From assembly GCA_036509255.1 (NCBI GenBank), contig DATCFY010000044.1:50730-114729 (forward strand): a stretch of 64,000 nt of DNA, given 5' to 3'. Within the stretch, counting starts at the first letter, position 1. Every line of letters begins with the position of its first letter. Below the pieces are notes generated by a model. It did not search any database. It was given only the letters and a program-made list of their open reading frames with translations, and had not been told where the DNA came from. Below are positions 7,981 to 17,587 of the stretch, in pieces. The stretch comes from RYN-230 sp036509255. Lineage in GTDB: Bacteria > Actinomycetota > Actinomycetes > Streptosporangiales > Streptosporangiaceae. The position numbers and the translations under genes are program-made.

Positions 7981-10932
7981 GTGTCCTTCCGGTCCGGATC
8001 GGCCCGGCCACCTGCGGGCCGCCCGTCGCTCGCCCGGCTCCGCTGGCCCCGCCTGGTCCTCCCGATCATCGTGGGCGTGATCGCCTTCTTCGTCCTGATC
8101 GCGATCGTGGCCGGGGTCTGGACGGATTTCCTGTGGTACCGGGCCATTCATTATTCGTCGGTGTTCGGCACCACCTACGGCACCCGCTGGGCGATGTTCT
8201 TCGTGGCCGGGCTGTTCATGGCCGTGGTCACCGGGGCGAACGCCGCGCTGGCCTACCGGCTGCGGCCCATCTACCGGCCGGTGCCCACGCCGGGCCAGGG
8301 CGGCGGGGACGCCTACCGGATGGCCATCGACCCGCACCGGCGGCTGCTGCTGGGCCTGGTGCTCGCCGTGGTCGGCGTGATCTCCGGCCTCACCGCCTCG
8401 GCCTCCTGGCGCACCTGGCTGCTGTTCGCCAACCAGGTCAAGTTCAACAAAGTAGATCCCCAGTTCAAGTGGGATCTCTCGTTCTTCATCTTCACCTACC
8501 CGTTCATCCGGATGGTGCTCAGTTACCTGTTCGCTGCGGTACTGCTCTCCCTGGTGCTGGCCGCGCTGGTGCATTACCTGTACGGCGGGCTGCGCATGCA
8601 GGGCCGCCGGCCCCGGGTGACGATGGCCGCGCAGGCCCACCTGTTCGTGCTGTTCGGCGCCTTCGTGCTGCTCAAGGCCGTGGCGTACTGGGTCGACCGG
8701 TACGGCATCGACTTCTCCCAGCGCGGGGCGGTCACCACCGGCGCCTCCTACACGGACGTCAACGCGGTGCTGCCGGCCAAGACCGTCCTCGCCGTGATCG
8801 CCGTTCTGTGCGCGCTGCTGTTCTTCGCGGGCGCGGCCCGGCGCAGCGCGATGCTGCCCGCCGTCGGGTTCGGGCTGCTGGTGCTGTCCGCGATCCTTAT
8901 CGGCGGCCTGTACCCGGCGATCATCCAGCAGTTCGTGGTCAAGCCGAATGAGCTCGCCAAGGAGACCCCGTACATCCACCGGGAGATCGACACCACCCGG
9001 CAGGCTTACGGACTGAGCTCGTCCACCGTCCGGGTCACGCCGTACTCGGCGTCCGTCGACGTCGGGCAGGCCGCACTGGACGCCGAGGTGGGCACGCTCA
9101 AGGGGATGCGGCTGCTGGATCCCGACGTGGTGTCGCCGACCTTCCAGCAGCTGCAGCAGGTGAAGAGCTACTACCAGTTCCCGGCCAACCTGGCGATGGA
9201 CCGTTACCAGCTGCCCGGGGCGGGCCCGCTGCCGCAGGACACCGTCGTGGCGGTGCGCGGCATGGGCGGCCCCCCGCCCGGCCAGGGCAACTGGATCAAC
9301 ACCCACCTGGTCTACACGCACGGTTTCGGGGTGGTCGCGGCGACGGCCAACACGGTGCTGGGCAACGGCAACCCGTCGTTCGTGGAGAGTGACATCCCGC
9401 CGCGCGGGGACCTGGGCCTCCAGCAGCCCCGGGTGTATTTCGGCCAGCAGCAGAACACCTACGCGATCGTCGGCGGCCCTCCGGGCGGCCGCAAGCAGGA
9501 GCTGGACTACCCGTCCGCCGGGGCCAGCGGCCAGCAGAACAACACCTACCGCGGCAGCGGGGGCGTGGACGTGGGTTCGCCGCTGAACCGGCTGCTGTAC
9601 ACGGTCAAGTTCCGCGAGCTGAACATCCTGCTGTCCGGGGCCATCAACAGCCAGTCGAAGATCCTCTACGACCGGCAGCCGCTGGCCCGGGTGGCCAAGG
9701 TGGCGCCGTTCCTCACCCTGGACGGCAACCCCTACCCGGTCGTCGCGAACGGGCAGATCCTCTGGGTGGTGGACGGCTACACCACCACCGGCCTGTACCC
9801 CTACTCGCAGCGGCTGAGCATGGCGCAGGCCACCGCGACCAGCGACGATCCGGGCGGCACGATCGCCGGCCAGCCCACCGGCGACATCAACTACATCCGG
9901 AACTCGGTCAAGGCGGTGGTGAACGCCTACACCGGCAGCGTGACGCTGTACCAGTGGGACGCCAGCGACCCGATTCTGCAAACCTGGATGAACGCGTTCC
10001 CCGGGGTCATCAAGCCCAAGGCGGACATCCCGGCGGCCCTGATGCCGCACCTGCGCTACCCGCCGGACCTGTTCGAGGTGCAGCGCCAGATTCTGACCCA
10101 GTACCACGTGCTGTCCGCCCAGTCCTTCTACGGCGGGCAGAACTTCTGGGCCGTGCCCGATAACCCGGGGACCTCAAACAGCTCGCAGCCCGCCAGCCAG
10201 CCGCCGTACTACCAGACCATGCAGATGCCCGGGGCCACGGCCCAGTTCTCGCTGACCTCGCCGCTGGTCCAGCGCGGGCGGCAGAACCTGGCCGCGTACA
10301 TGGCGGTGGACAGCAACCCGCAGTCGGCCGACTACGGCACGATCCGGGTCCTCCAGCTACCCCAGGACGCCGCCATCCTCGGTCCCCAGCAGGTGCAGGG
10401 CACCTTCGAGTCGGACCCGACGATCTCGTCCCAGCTGTCGCTGTACCGGCAGAACGGCTCCAAGGTCATCGAGGGCAACCTGATCACGCTCCCGGTCGGC
10501 GGGGCGCTGGTCTATGAGGAGCCGATCTACATTCAGGCGGCTGGCACCACGGGCGGCAGCACCTCCGGCTCGTATCCGGTACTCAAACGGGTCGCGGTCT
10601 CCTTCGACGGGAACGTCGGGTTCTCGCAGACCCTGTCCGGCGCGCTCAGCCAGGTGATCCCGGGCCTGTCGTCCAGTCCGGGCAGTTCCTCGGGCTCGTC
10701 TGGCTCGTCCGGCACCGGGCAGGGGTCGGCCAGCGCGGTCGTGCGGGCTGACCTGGCCCAGGCCGAGTCGGACTACGCCAAGGCCCAGGCGGCTCTGAAG
10801 ACCGGTGATTTCGCTAGCTACGGTAAATACACGGCGCTCATGAAGCAGCAGCTGGACCGGGCCCAGAAGGCCGCCCAGGGACACTCGTCGAAGTCGGCAA
10901 AGGCCACCCCGTCGCCGTCCGCTTCCCCGTAA
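7981..10932 (+). CDS. UPF0182 family large membrane protein
   Basis: The start is the GTG at 7981 behind GAGGGGGA; an upstream in-frame GTG at 7951 is less well placed. The product has 983 residues. The N-terminal third has about seven membrane helices, for example LVLPIIVGVIAFFVLIAIVA, LVLAVVGVISGLTASASW and AVLLSLVLAALVHYLYG. A large extracytoplasmic domain follows with the family landmarks YSASVDVGQ, YTHGFGVVAA, RVYFG and the LNRLLYTVKFRELNILLS stretch. The C-terminus is a Ser/Gly linker (about 893-910), a short helix (DLAQAESDYAKAQAALK) and a Lys/Ser/Pro tail. UPF0182 proteins are near-universal in actinobacteria with no established function. It appears monocistronic. Confidence 0.9.
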   Translation: MSFRSGSARPPAGRPSLARLRWPRLVLPIIVGVIAFFVLIAIVAGVWTDFLWYRAIHYSSVFGTTYGTRWAMFFVAGLFMAVVTGANAALAYRLRPIYRPVPTPGQGGGDAYRMAIDPHRRLLLGLVLAVVGVISGLTASASWRTWLLFANQVKFNKVDPQFKWDLSFFIFTYPFIRMVLSYLFAAVLLSLVLAALVHYLYGGLRMQGRRPRVTMAAQAHLFVLFGAFVLLKAVAYWVDRYGIDFSQRGAVTTGASYTDVNAVLPAKTVLAVIAVLCALLFFAGAARRSAMLPAVGFGLLVLSAILIGGLYPAIIQQFVVKPNELAKETPYIHREIDTTRQAYGLSSSTVRVTPYSASVDVGQAALDAEVGTLKGMRLLDPDVVSPTFQQLQQVKSYYQFPANLAMDRYQLPGAGPLPQDTVVAVRGMGGPPPGQGNWINTHLVYTHGFGVVAATANTVLGNGNPSFVESDIPPRGDLGLQQPRVYFGQQQNTYAIVGGPPGGRKQELDYPSAGASGQQNNTYRGSGGVDVGSPLNRLLYTVKFRELNILLSGAINSQSKILYDRQPLARVAKVAPFLTLDGNPYPVVANGQILWVVDGYTTTGLYPYSQRLSMAQATATSDDPGGTIAGQPTGDINYIRNSVKAVVNAYTGSVTLYQWDASDPILQTWMNAFPGVIKPKADIPAALMPHLRYPPDLFEVQRQILTQYHVLSAQSFYGGQNFWAVPDNPGTSNSSQPASQPPYYQTMQMPGATAQFSLTSPLVQRGRQNLAAYMAVDSNPQSADYGTIRVLQLPQDAAILGPQQVQGTFESDPTISSQLSLYRQNGSKVIEGNLITLPVGGALVYEEPIYIQAAGTTGGSTSGSYPVLKRVAVSFDGNVGFSQTLSGALSQVIPGLSSSPGSSSGSSGSSGTGQGSASAVVRADLAQAESDYAKAQAALKTGDFASYGKYTALMKQQLDRAQKAAQGHSSKSAKATPSPSASP

Positions 10933-11161
10933 CTGGGCCCTTCTAGTGCGGCCTGCGGGGTCGTAACATGGTCTAGACCACACCGGCCGCGACGCTGCCG
11001 CCGGCCTGGGCCGCGGCCCGCGCGGGACATGAGCGCCGATGCTCACCGGCAGGCCGGCGAAGGGCGTACGCTCGATCCTGACGGGACATTCATCAATGCT
11101 GAATTGGCCAGTTATCTGGCCACTCGGCCCCGCAGGCGGGGGGGAAGGAGAAAGACTGCTC
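10933..11161. other. Intergenic region upstream of the glycosyltransferase
   Basis: No gene is evident. It contains a possible -10 TAACAT at 10964-10969 and a small hairpin made of two TGGCCA blocks (11105-11110 and 11117-11122) shortly before the glycosyltransferase start. GGAAGGAGAAAG upstream of the GTG at 11162 is the likely ribosome-binding site. I cannot tell whether the hairpin is regulatory. Confidence 0.3.
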
Positions 11162-12298
11162 GTGGCACCTCGGGTGCTGGTTGACGCGACCGCCGTGCCG
11201 GCGGACCGCGGCGCGCTTGGCCGTTACGTGGATGGCCTGATCGCCGCGCTGGGCGCAGCCGGAGCGGACCTCGCGGTGGCGTGCCAGCGCGCTGACGAAG
11301 AGCGGTACGGCAGGCTCGTGCCCGATGCGAAAATCGTGGCTGGCCCGACCGCGATCGCGCACCGGCCGGCCCGGCTGGCCTGGGAGCAGACCGGCCTGCC
11401 GCTCGTTGCCCAGCAGGTCAACGCCGACGTCCTGCACGCCCCGCACTACACGATGCCGCTGCGGCCCGGCGTGCCGGTCGTCTCGACCATCCATGACCTG
11501 ACCTACTTCACCGAGCCGGACGCGCACAATCCGGTCGCGGCGACCTTCTTCAAGTCCGCGATCCGCACCGCCGCGCGGCGGGCCACCCGGCTGCTGGTCC
11601 CGTCCAAGGCCACCCGGGACGAGCTGGTGCGCGTGCTGGGGGCCGACCCGACCCGGATCGACGTGGCCTACCACGGGGTGGACCACACGCTGTTCCACCG
11701 GCCCACGCCGGAGCGGATCCGCCAGGTGTCCGACCGGCTCGGCCTGCACGGCAAGTCCTACGTGGCCTACCTGGGCGGCCTGGAGCCGCGCAAGAACGTC
11801 CCCGCGCTGATCAGCGGCTGGGCCGGCGCCGTGTCCGACCTGCCCGACCCGCCCGCGCTGGTGCTCGCCGGCGGCAGCGGCTGGAGCGAGGAGGTGGATG
11901 AGGCGGTCGCCGCGGTCCCCGCGCACCTGCGCCTGGTCCGCCCCGGCTACCTGCGCTTCTCCGACCTGCCCGGCTTCCTCGGCGGCGCGCTCGTGGTGGC
12001 GTTCCCGAGCCGGGGCGAGGGTTTCGGGCTGCCGGTGCTGGAGGCCATGGCCTGCGGCGCGCCGGTGCTCACCACGCACCGGACGTCGCTGCCGGAGGTC
12101 GGCGGGGACGCGGTCGCCTACACCGAGCCCGACGCCGAGGACATCCAGGCGGCGCTGCGCGGACTGCTCGAGGATCCGGCCCGGCTGGAATCCCTCGGCG
12201 AGGCCGGCCACGCCCGGTCCCAGGAATTCACCTGGGAGACCTCGGCCGAAGCCCACATGGCGTCATACCAGCGTGCAGCGGCGCAGGGCGCGGAGTAA
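11162..12298 (+). CDS. GT-B glycosyltransferase, family 1/4 type
   Basis: I take the GTG at 11162 (VAPRVLVDATAVP...), where the fold begins, with a Shine-Dalgarno 12-15 bp upstream; the frame is open from 11039 but that stretch is leader. The 378-residue protein has the two Rossmann halves of GT-B transferases. HAPHYTMPLRPGVPVVSTIHDLTYF is in the acceptor domain. YLGGLEPRKNV opens the donor domain, followed by the retaining GT4 signature SRGEGFGLPVLEAMACGAPVLTT (E-x7-E). It probably transfers mannose or another sugar to a lipid or envelope glycan. Its stop TAA is part of a possible -10 for the adjacent pyrophosphorylase gene (11-bp gap), so the two act together or in sequence. Confidence 0.85.
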   Translation: MAPRVLVDATAVPADRGALGRYVDGLIAALGAAGADLAVACQRADEERYGRLVPDAKIVAGPTAIAHRPARLAWEQTGLPLVAQQVNADVLHAPHYTMPLRPGVPVVSTIHDLTYFTEPDAHNPVAATFFKSAIRTAARRATRLLVPSKATRDELVRVLGADPTRIDVAYHGVDHTLFHRPTPERIRQVSDRLGLHGKSYVAYLGGLEPRKNVPALISGWAGAVSDLPDPPALVLAGGSGWSEEVDEAVAAVPAHLRLVRPGYLRFSDLPGFLGGALVVAFPSRGEGFGLPVLEAMACGAPVLTTHRTSLPEVGGDAVAYTEPDAEDIQAALRGLLEDPARLESLGEAGHARSQEFTWETSAEAHMASYQRAAAQGAE

Positions 12299-12309
12299 TC
12301 TCGCTGCCT

Positions 12310-13419
12310 ATGTCAGGCCAGCCAGAAATGCCCGCCGGCCGTGAGCCGCTCGAGGCGATCCTGCTCGTCGGCGGCCAGGGAACCCGGCTCCGCCCGCTCA
12401 CCATCGGCACGCCCAAGCCGCTGCTGCCGACCGCGGGTGTGCCGTTCCTCGCCCACCAGTTCGCTAAGGCGGCCGCGGCCGGGATCACCCACGTGGTGCT
12501 GGCCACCGCCTACCGGGCCAGCATGTTCGCCGAGTGCTTCGGGGACGGCGCCGCGTTCGGGCTGGAGATCTCCTACGTCCACGAGGCCGAGCCGCTCGGC
12601 ACCGGCGGCGCGATCCGGAACGCCGCGTCCGGGCTGCGCAGCGGCCCGGACAGCCCCGTCGTCGTGTTCAACGGCGACGTCCTGTCCGGCCACGACATCT
12701 CCGCGCAGATCGACCTGCACCGCAAGGCCGACGCCGCGGTCACGCTGCACCTGGTGGAGGTGGCCGACCCGGCGCGGTTCGGCTGCGTGCCCACCGACCC
12801 CGGCGGCCGGGTGACCGCGTTCCTGGAGAAATCTCCGAACCCGGTCACCAACCGGATCAACGCAGGCTGCTACGTGTTCCGCCGGTCGGTCATCGACGAG
12901 ATCCCGCCCGGCCAGGTGATCTCCGTGGAACGGGTGACCTTCCCCGACCTGATCAGCGCGGGCGCTGTGGTGATGGGCTACCCCGATTCGTCCTACTGGC
13001 TCGACGTGGGCACCCCGGAGGCGTTCGTGCAGGGTTCCTGTGACCTGGTACGCGGGCGGCTGGCTTCGGCAGCCGTCCCCGGGTCGCCGGGCGAAATGCT
13101 CGCCCTGGACGGGGCCGCGGTCGACCCCGCGGCCCAGGTTTGCGGTGGCACCGTGGTCGGTGCGGGTGCGCGGGTTGGCGCGGACGCCTACGTCAACGGC
13201 AGCGTGCTGTTCGATGCGGCCAGCGTCGGCGCCGGGGCCCGGGTCAGCGGCAGCGTGATCGGCCGGGGTGCGGTGGTCGGCGACGGCGTGGTCCTGGACG
13301 GCGTGGTCATCGGCGACGCGGCCACCATCGCCCCGGGTAACGAGCTGCGTTCCGGGCTGCGGGTCTGGCCGGGCAAGACGCTTGGCCCGACCTGCGTGCG
13401 CTTCTCCACCGACGCATAA
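12310..13419 (+). CDS. Nucleotide-sugar pyrophosphorylase (mannose-1-phosphate guanylyltransferase-like)
   Basis: The product has 369 residues. The N-terminal nucleotidyltransferase domain carries the signature LVGGQGTRLRPLT with KPLLP (sugar-phosphate loop), FNGDVL (metal-binding Asp), GTGGAIRNA and FLEKS. The C-terminal part (about 250-350) is a left-handed beta helix of hexapeptide-like repeats (VGAGARVGADAYV, VIGRGAVVGDGVV). This is the arrangement of actinobacterial ManC/GMPPB-type enzymes making GDP-mannose from mannose-1-phosphate and GTP, although glucose-1-phosphate enzymes look similar. Phosphomannomutase and mannose-6-phosphate isomerase genes farther along the window supply the other steps to GDP-mannose, favouring the mannose reading. 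TAATCT at 12296-12301, eight bases before the ATG, could drive leaderless expression. Confidence 0.82.
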   Translation: MSGQPEMPAGREPLEAILLVGGQGTRLRPLTIGTPKPLLPTAGVPFLAHQFAKAAAAGITHVVLATAYRASMFAECFGDGAAFGLEISYVHEAEPLGTGGAIRNAASGLRSGPDSPVVVFNGDVLSGHDISAQIDLHRKADAAVTLHLVEVADPARFGCVPTDPGGRVTAFLEKSPNPVTNRINAGCYVFRRSVIDEIPPGQVISVERVTFPDLISAGAVVMGYPDSSYWLDVGTPEAFVQGSCDLVRGRLASAAVPGSPGEMLALDGAAVDPAAQVCGGTVVGAGARVGADAYVNGSVLFDAASVGAGARVSGSVIGRGAVVGDGVVLDGVVIGDAATIAPGNELRSGLRVWPGKTLGPTCVRFSTDA

Positions 13420-13438
13420 GCGCGCGCCGGGTCTCGCG

Positions 13439-14521
13439 ATGGAGTCACGGACGGCAGCCCCGGCCGGCGTAGCCGCCGTAGCGGGCGCAGCCGGGGGAGC
13501 GGGCGTAGCCGGCGAGCCGGAAGCCACCCTGGAGTGGCGGGCGCCGTTCGTGCTCGACGTACCGCGCATCATGGGCGTCCACCAGCGCGGCCGCGGGGAT
13601 CCGGCCTTCCGGGTCACCCCGGACGGCTGCATCTGGCGCACCTCGCTGACCCCGGAGGGCCCCGGTACTCTGCGGGTGGCCCCCGCCCGCCCCGCGGCCC
13701 CGCCCGCTCAGCCTGCCTCAGGGACCCTGACCGGGGGCGCCCCTTGCGCTGTTCCCGAGAACGCCCCTGGCGCCGTGCTGGGGCCGCTCACTGTGGTCCA
13801 CGCCACCGCCTGGGGCCCAGGCGCGGGGTGGCTGCTCCGCGAGCTCCCCGGACTGCTCGGTGCGGACGACGACCAGGCCGGGTTCGATCCCGTCCACCCG
13901 GTGCTGCGCGACCTGTCCGCGGCGCACCCCGGCATCCGCATCGGCCGGTCCGGCCGGGTGCTCGAGGCCCTGGTCCCCGCCGTGCTGGAGCAGAAAGTGG
14001 TCGGCGTGGAAGCGCGCCGCGCCTGGCGCTACCTGCTGCTCAAATTCGGCGATCCGGCCCCGGGCCCCGCTCCGGCCGGCATGCGGGTGTGCCCGCCGCC
14101 GCGGATCTGGTGCCGCATCCCCTCCTGGGAGTGGCACCGGGCGGGGGCCGAGGGCGTGCGGGCCCGCACCATCATCGGCGCCGCCGAGGTGGCCGGGCGG
14201 CTCGAGGAGATCGTGGCGATGCCCTCCGCGGAGGCGGACCGCCGGCTGCGGTCGCTGCCCGGGATCGGCGTCTGGACCTCGGCCGAGGTGCGCCAGCGCG
14301 CCTGCGGTGACGCGGACGCGGTGTCCGTGGGCGACTATCACCTGCCCTCCGCCGTCGGCTGGACCCTCGCCGGGCGGGTGGTGGACGACGCTGGGATGCT
14401 CGAGCTGCTCGCGCCGTACGGCGGGCACCGGCACCGGGCCGCCCGGCTGGTGGAGCTGGGCGGCGGCCGCCCGCCGCGGCGCGGCCCCCGGATGTCCGTC
14501 CGCGACTACCGCGCTTTCTGA
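13439..14521 (+). CDS. AlkA-like DNA-3-methyladenine glycosylase (HhH-GPD)
   Basis: Start ATG at 13439, 19 bp after the previous gene; the product is 360 residues. After an Ala/Gly-rich leader (about 1-30) comes an AlkA-type N-terminal beta domain (APFVLDVPRIMGVHQRGRG). The helix-hairpin-helix domain follows, with HHH motif RSLPGIGVWTSAEV and the downstream Asp in SVGDYHLP, in the position of the AlkA catalytic Asp. The segment LEALVPAVLEQKV is the usual helix before the HhH. It should excise alkylated purines by hydrolysis. There is no Cys cluster, so it is not an EndoIII/MutY type. A Pro/Ala linker (about 80-110) is inserted between domains. The neighbours are metabolic, so its position gives no further hint. 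Confidence 0.82.
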   Translation: MESRTAAPAGVAAVAGAAGGAGVAGEPEATLEWRAPFVLDVPRIMGVHQRGRGDPAFRVTPDGCIWRTSLTPEGPGTLRVAPARPAAPPAQPASGTLTGGAPCAVPENAPGAVLGPLTVVHATAWGPGAGWLLRELPGLLGADDDQAGFDPVHPVLRDLSAAHPGIRIGRSGRVLEALVPAVLEQKVVGVEARRAWRYLLLKFGDPAPGPAPAGMRVCPPPRIWCRIPSWEWHRAGAEGVRARTIIGAAEVAGRLEEIVAMPSAEADRRLRSLPGIGVWTSAEVRQRACGDADAVSVGDYHLPSAVGWTLAGRVVDDAGMLELLAPYGGHRHRAARLVELGGGRPPRRGPRMSVRDYRAF

Positions 14522-14643
14522 CGCCTGCCTCCGCCCAGCCTGGCCTCCCCAGCCCCGCGACTACCCGGACCCGGCCTTACGCCCAGCAATATCAGTCCTG
14601 CCAGCAACTCCAGCCGCACCTGCCAACCTGTCTCACACACCGC

Positions 14644-14699
14644 GTTCGTGATCTAACGATTGGTGTCGCTGCAACGACACCAATCGTTAGATCACGAAC
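14644..14699. repeat. Perfect 25-bp inverted repeat upstream of fbiC
   Basis: Arms 14644-14668 and 14675-14699 are exact reverse complements with a 6-nt spacer (CTGCAA). The arms are about 48% GC, far below the surrounding 72%. The AlkA-like gene ends at 14521 and the fbiC promoter starts near 14799, both on the + strand. The element may be a terminator (no U-tract), a protein-binding palindrome or the footprint of a small mobile repeat. Confidence 0.85.
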
Positions 14700-14798
14700 C
14701 GTGAGCCAGGTGTGCTCGGGGACGGCCGGCGGCGAGGCAGCCGCCAGGGACAGCCGGGCCGGGGACGGCCGGGGCCGGAGGGCGGAGGAGGCACCACC

Positions 14799-14804
14799 TA
14801 GGGT
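14799..14804 (+). promoter_or_regulatory. Probable leaderless promoter (-10) of fbiC
   Basis: TAGGGT is followed by seven bases and the ATG at 14812, a spacing that puts the transcript start on the start codon. GGGGAAG in the gap could also act as a weak ribosome-binding site. No consensus -35 is recognisable. Confidence 0.55.
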
Positions 14805-14811
14805 GGGGAAG

Positions 14812-17487
14812 ATGAGCGCTGACACGCCCGCCCCCCGCCCTCCCCGTCCCCGAGCTCAGCCGGAGCCGCAGCCACCCGCCAGCGCCCTGCCGGCTGACGC
14901 GCTGCCTACGGCCAGCGCGATGCGCCGCGCGCTGGCCCGGGCCCGGGACGGCAAGACCCTGGATCCGGCTGAGGCGGCCGTGCTGCTGCACGCCCGCGGC
15001 GACCAGCTCACCGACCTGCTCAGCTACGCGGCCCGGACCCGGGACAACGGCCTGGCCGCGGCGGGCCGGCCCGGCATCATCACATACTCGCGCAAGGTGT
15101 TCATCCCGCTGACCCGGCTGTGCCGTGACCGGTGCGGCTACTGCACGTTCGTGAGCGTGCCCGGGCGGCTGGAGAGCCCGTATCTGTCCCCGGACGAGGT
15201 GCTGCGCATCGCCGCGGACGGGGCGGCCCTGGGCTGTAAGGAAGCCCTCTTCACCCTGGGCGATCAGCCGGAGGCGCGCTGGCCCCAGGCCCGGGAGTGG
15301 CTCGACGCGCACGGCTACGACGACACGCTGTCCTACGTCCGGGCCATGGCCATCCGGGTGCTGGAGGAGACCGGCCTGCTGCCGCACCTGAACCCGGGCG
15401 TGCTGGGCTGGCAGGACTTCCAGCGGCTCAAGCCGGTCGCCCCGTCCATGGGCATGATGCTGGAGACCACGGCGGAGCGGCTGTACACCGAGCGCGGCGG
15501 ACCGCACTTCGGCAGCCCGGACAAGGACCCCGCGGTGCGGCTGCGGGTGCTGGAAGATGCGGGCCGCAGCAGCGTGCCGTTCACCACCGGGATCCTGATC
15601 GGCATCGGCGAGACCCTGGCTGAGCGGGCCGACTCAGTGTTCGCGATCCGCGGCGTGGCCCGCGAGTACGGCGGCATCCAGGAAGTCATTGTGCAGAATT
15701 TCCGGGCCAAGCCGGACACCAAGATGCGCGGCGTGCCGGACGCCGAACTCGAGGACCTGGCCGCCACCATCGCCGTCACCCGGCTGGTCCTTGGGCCGGG
15801 CGCGCGCATCCAGGCCCCGCCGAACCTGATCGGCGAGGAGTACGGGCTGATCCTGGCGGCCGGGATCGACGACTGGGGCGGCGTTTCGCCGCTCACGCCC
15901 GACCACGTCAACCCGGAGCGTCCCTGGCCGCAGATCGACGAGCTGGCCCAGCGGACCGCGGCGGCCGGGCTGACGCTCCGCGAGCGCCTCACGATCTACC
16001 CGGGCTACCTGCGCGAGCCGTGGCTGGACCCGCGGCTCGCCGCGCACGTGGCCGCGCTGGCCGACCCGGAGACCGGGCTGGCCCGGGAGGATGCGCGGCC
16101 CGCGGGGCTGCCATGGCAGGAGCCGGACGGCGGCTGGGGCGAGGCGTCCGGCCGGACCGACCTGCACGTCACCATCGACACCGCGGGCCGGATCGCCGAC
16201 CGGCGGGAGGACTTCTCCGAGGTCTACGGGGACTGGGCCGAGGTTGCGACCCGGATCGCGCCTGAGGCCCGGCGGGACGCCGCAGCCGTCCCGCGGCGGC
16301 TGCGGCCCGAAGTCGCGGCGGCGCTGCGCAGCGCGGAGCGCGACCCGGCCGCAGTCACCGATGCGGAGGCCCTCGCGCTGCTGGACGCCGACGGACCGGA
16401 ACTCGAGGCCCTCGCCGCGCTGGCCGACGGGCTGCGCCGGGACGTGAACGGGGACGACGTCACCTACGTCGTGACCCGCAACATCAACTTCACCAACGTC
16501 TGCTACACCGGCTGCCGCTTCTGCGCGTTCGCCCAGCGCCGCACCGACGCGGACGCGTACACGCTGTCCATGGCGCAGATCGGCAACCGGGCCGAGGAAG
16601 CCTGGGAGGCCGGGGCCACCGAGGTCTGCATGCAAGGAGGCATCCACCCGGACCTGCCCGGGACGGCCTACTTCGACATCGCGGCCGAGGTCAAGCGGCG
16701 GGTCCCGGACCTGCATGTGCACGCGTTCTCGCCGATGGAGGTGGTCAACGGCGCGTCCCGGACCGGCCTGAGCATCCGCGACTGGCTGGTGCGCGCCCGC
16801 GAAGCCGGGGTCGGGTCACTGCCCGGCACCGCCGCGGAGATCCTCGACGACGAGGTGCGGTGGGTGCTCACCAAGGGCAAGCTCCCCGCGTCCGCCTGGA
16901 TCGAGGTGGTGACCACCGCCCATGAGCTGGGGCTGCCCACGACCGCGACGATGATGTACGGGCACGTGGACACCCCGGCGCACTGGGTCGGGCACCTCCG
17001 GGTGATCCGCGGCATTCAGGAGCGTACCGGCGGTTTCACCGAGTTCGTGCTGCTCCCGTTCGTGCACGCGAGCGCGCCCATCTACCTGGCCGGGCTGGCC
17101 CGGCCAGGGCCCACCCGGCGGGAGAACCGGGCGGTGCACGCGCTGTCCCGGATCATGCTGCACGGCGCGATCAGCTCGATCCAGTGCTCGTGGGTCAAGC
17201 TCGGCGACGACCTCTGCCGGGACGTGCTCCAGGGCGGCGTGAATGACCTGGGCGGCACCCTGATGGAAGAGACGATCAGCAGGATGGCCGGCTCGCAGAA
17301 CGGCTCCTTCAAGACGATCAGCCAGTTCGGCGAGCTGGTGGCTCCGCTGGAGCGCCCGCTGCGGCAGCGCACCACGACCTACGGGCAGCCCGCCCCGGAC
17401 CGCGTGGCGGCCGCCGCGGCCAGTGACGGGGTGTGCGGGGCGGTGCGCGGCGGTGCGCGGACGCCGCTTCCGCTGGCTATGCCCTGA
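14812..17487 (+). CDS. fbiC: F0 (FO) synthase FbiC, fused CofG-CofH
   Basis: The product has 891 residues and two radical-SAM modules. The CofG half carries CRDRCGYC (Cys104, 108, 111); the CofH half carries CYTGCRFC (Cys564, 568, 571). Both are the CxxxCxxC [4Fe-4S] pattern. Together they join 5-amino-6-ribitylamino-uracil and tyrosine to make the deazaflavin F0. Supporting segments are GIITYSRKVFIPLTRLC, NFRAKPDTKM, ITRNINFTNVCY-type context, MQGGIHPDLPG and QCSWVKLG. The frame is open upstream to 14701, but the ATG at 14812 fits the promoter and the family N-terminus. FbiA and FbiB, which extend F0 to F420, lie 1.5-4 kb away on the other strand. Confidence 0.95.
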   Translation: MSADTPAPRPPRPRAQPEPQPPASALPADALPTASAMRRALARARDGKTLDPAEAAVLLHARGDQLTDLLSYAARTRDNGLAAAGRPGIITYSRKVFIPLTRLCRDRCGYCTFVSVPGRLESPYLSPDEVLRIAADGAALGCKEALFTLGDQPEARWPQAREWLDAHGYDDTLSYVRAMAIRVLEETGLLPHLNPGVLGWQDFQRLKPVAPSMGMMLETTAERLYTERGGPHFGSPDKDPAVRLRVLEDAGRSSVPFTTGILIGIGETLAERADSVFAIRGVAREYGGIQEVIVQNFRAKPDTKMRGVPDAELEDLAATIAVTRLVLGPGARIQAPPNLIGEEYGLILAAGIDDWGGVSPLTPDHVNPERPWPQIDELAQRTAAAGLTLRERLTIYPGYLREPWLDPRLAAHVAALADPETGLAREDARPAGLPWQEPDGGWGEASGRTDLHVTIDTAGRIADRREDFSEVYGDWAEVATRIAPEARRDAAAVPRRLRPEVAAALRSAERDPAAVTDAEALALLDADGPELEALAALADGLRRDVNGDDVTYVVTRNINFTNVCYTGCRFCAFAQRRTDADAYTLSMAQIGNRAEEAWEAGATEVCMQGGIHPDLPGTAYFDIAAEVKRRVPDLHVHAFSPMEVVNGASRTGLSIRDWLVRAREAGVGSLPGTAAEILDDEVRWVLTKGKLPASAWIEVVTTAHELGLPTTATMMYGHVDTPAHWVGHLRVIRGIQERTGGFTEFVLLPFVHASAPIYLAGLARPGPTRRENRAVHALSRIMLHGAISSIQCSWVKLGDDLCRDVLQGGVNDLGGTLMEETISRMAGSQNGSFKTISQFGELVAPLERPLRQRTTTYGQPAPDRVAAAAASDGVCGAVRGGARTPLPLAMP

Positions 17488-17587
17488 TCCGTCCGACGCT
17501 GACCGGCCATACCGTGACCGGGCGCGAGCCGGAACAGGCATGATCGTGAGGCAGCACGGCAGAAGAGCCCAGCGGAGGGGATGAGGG

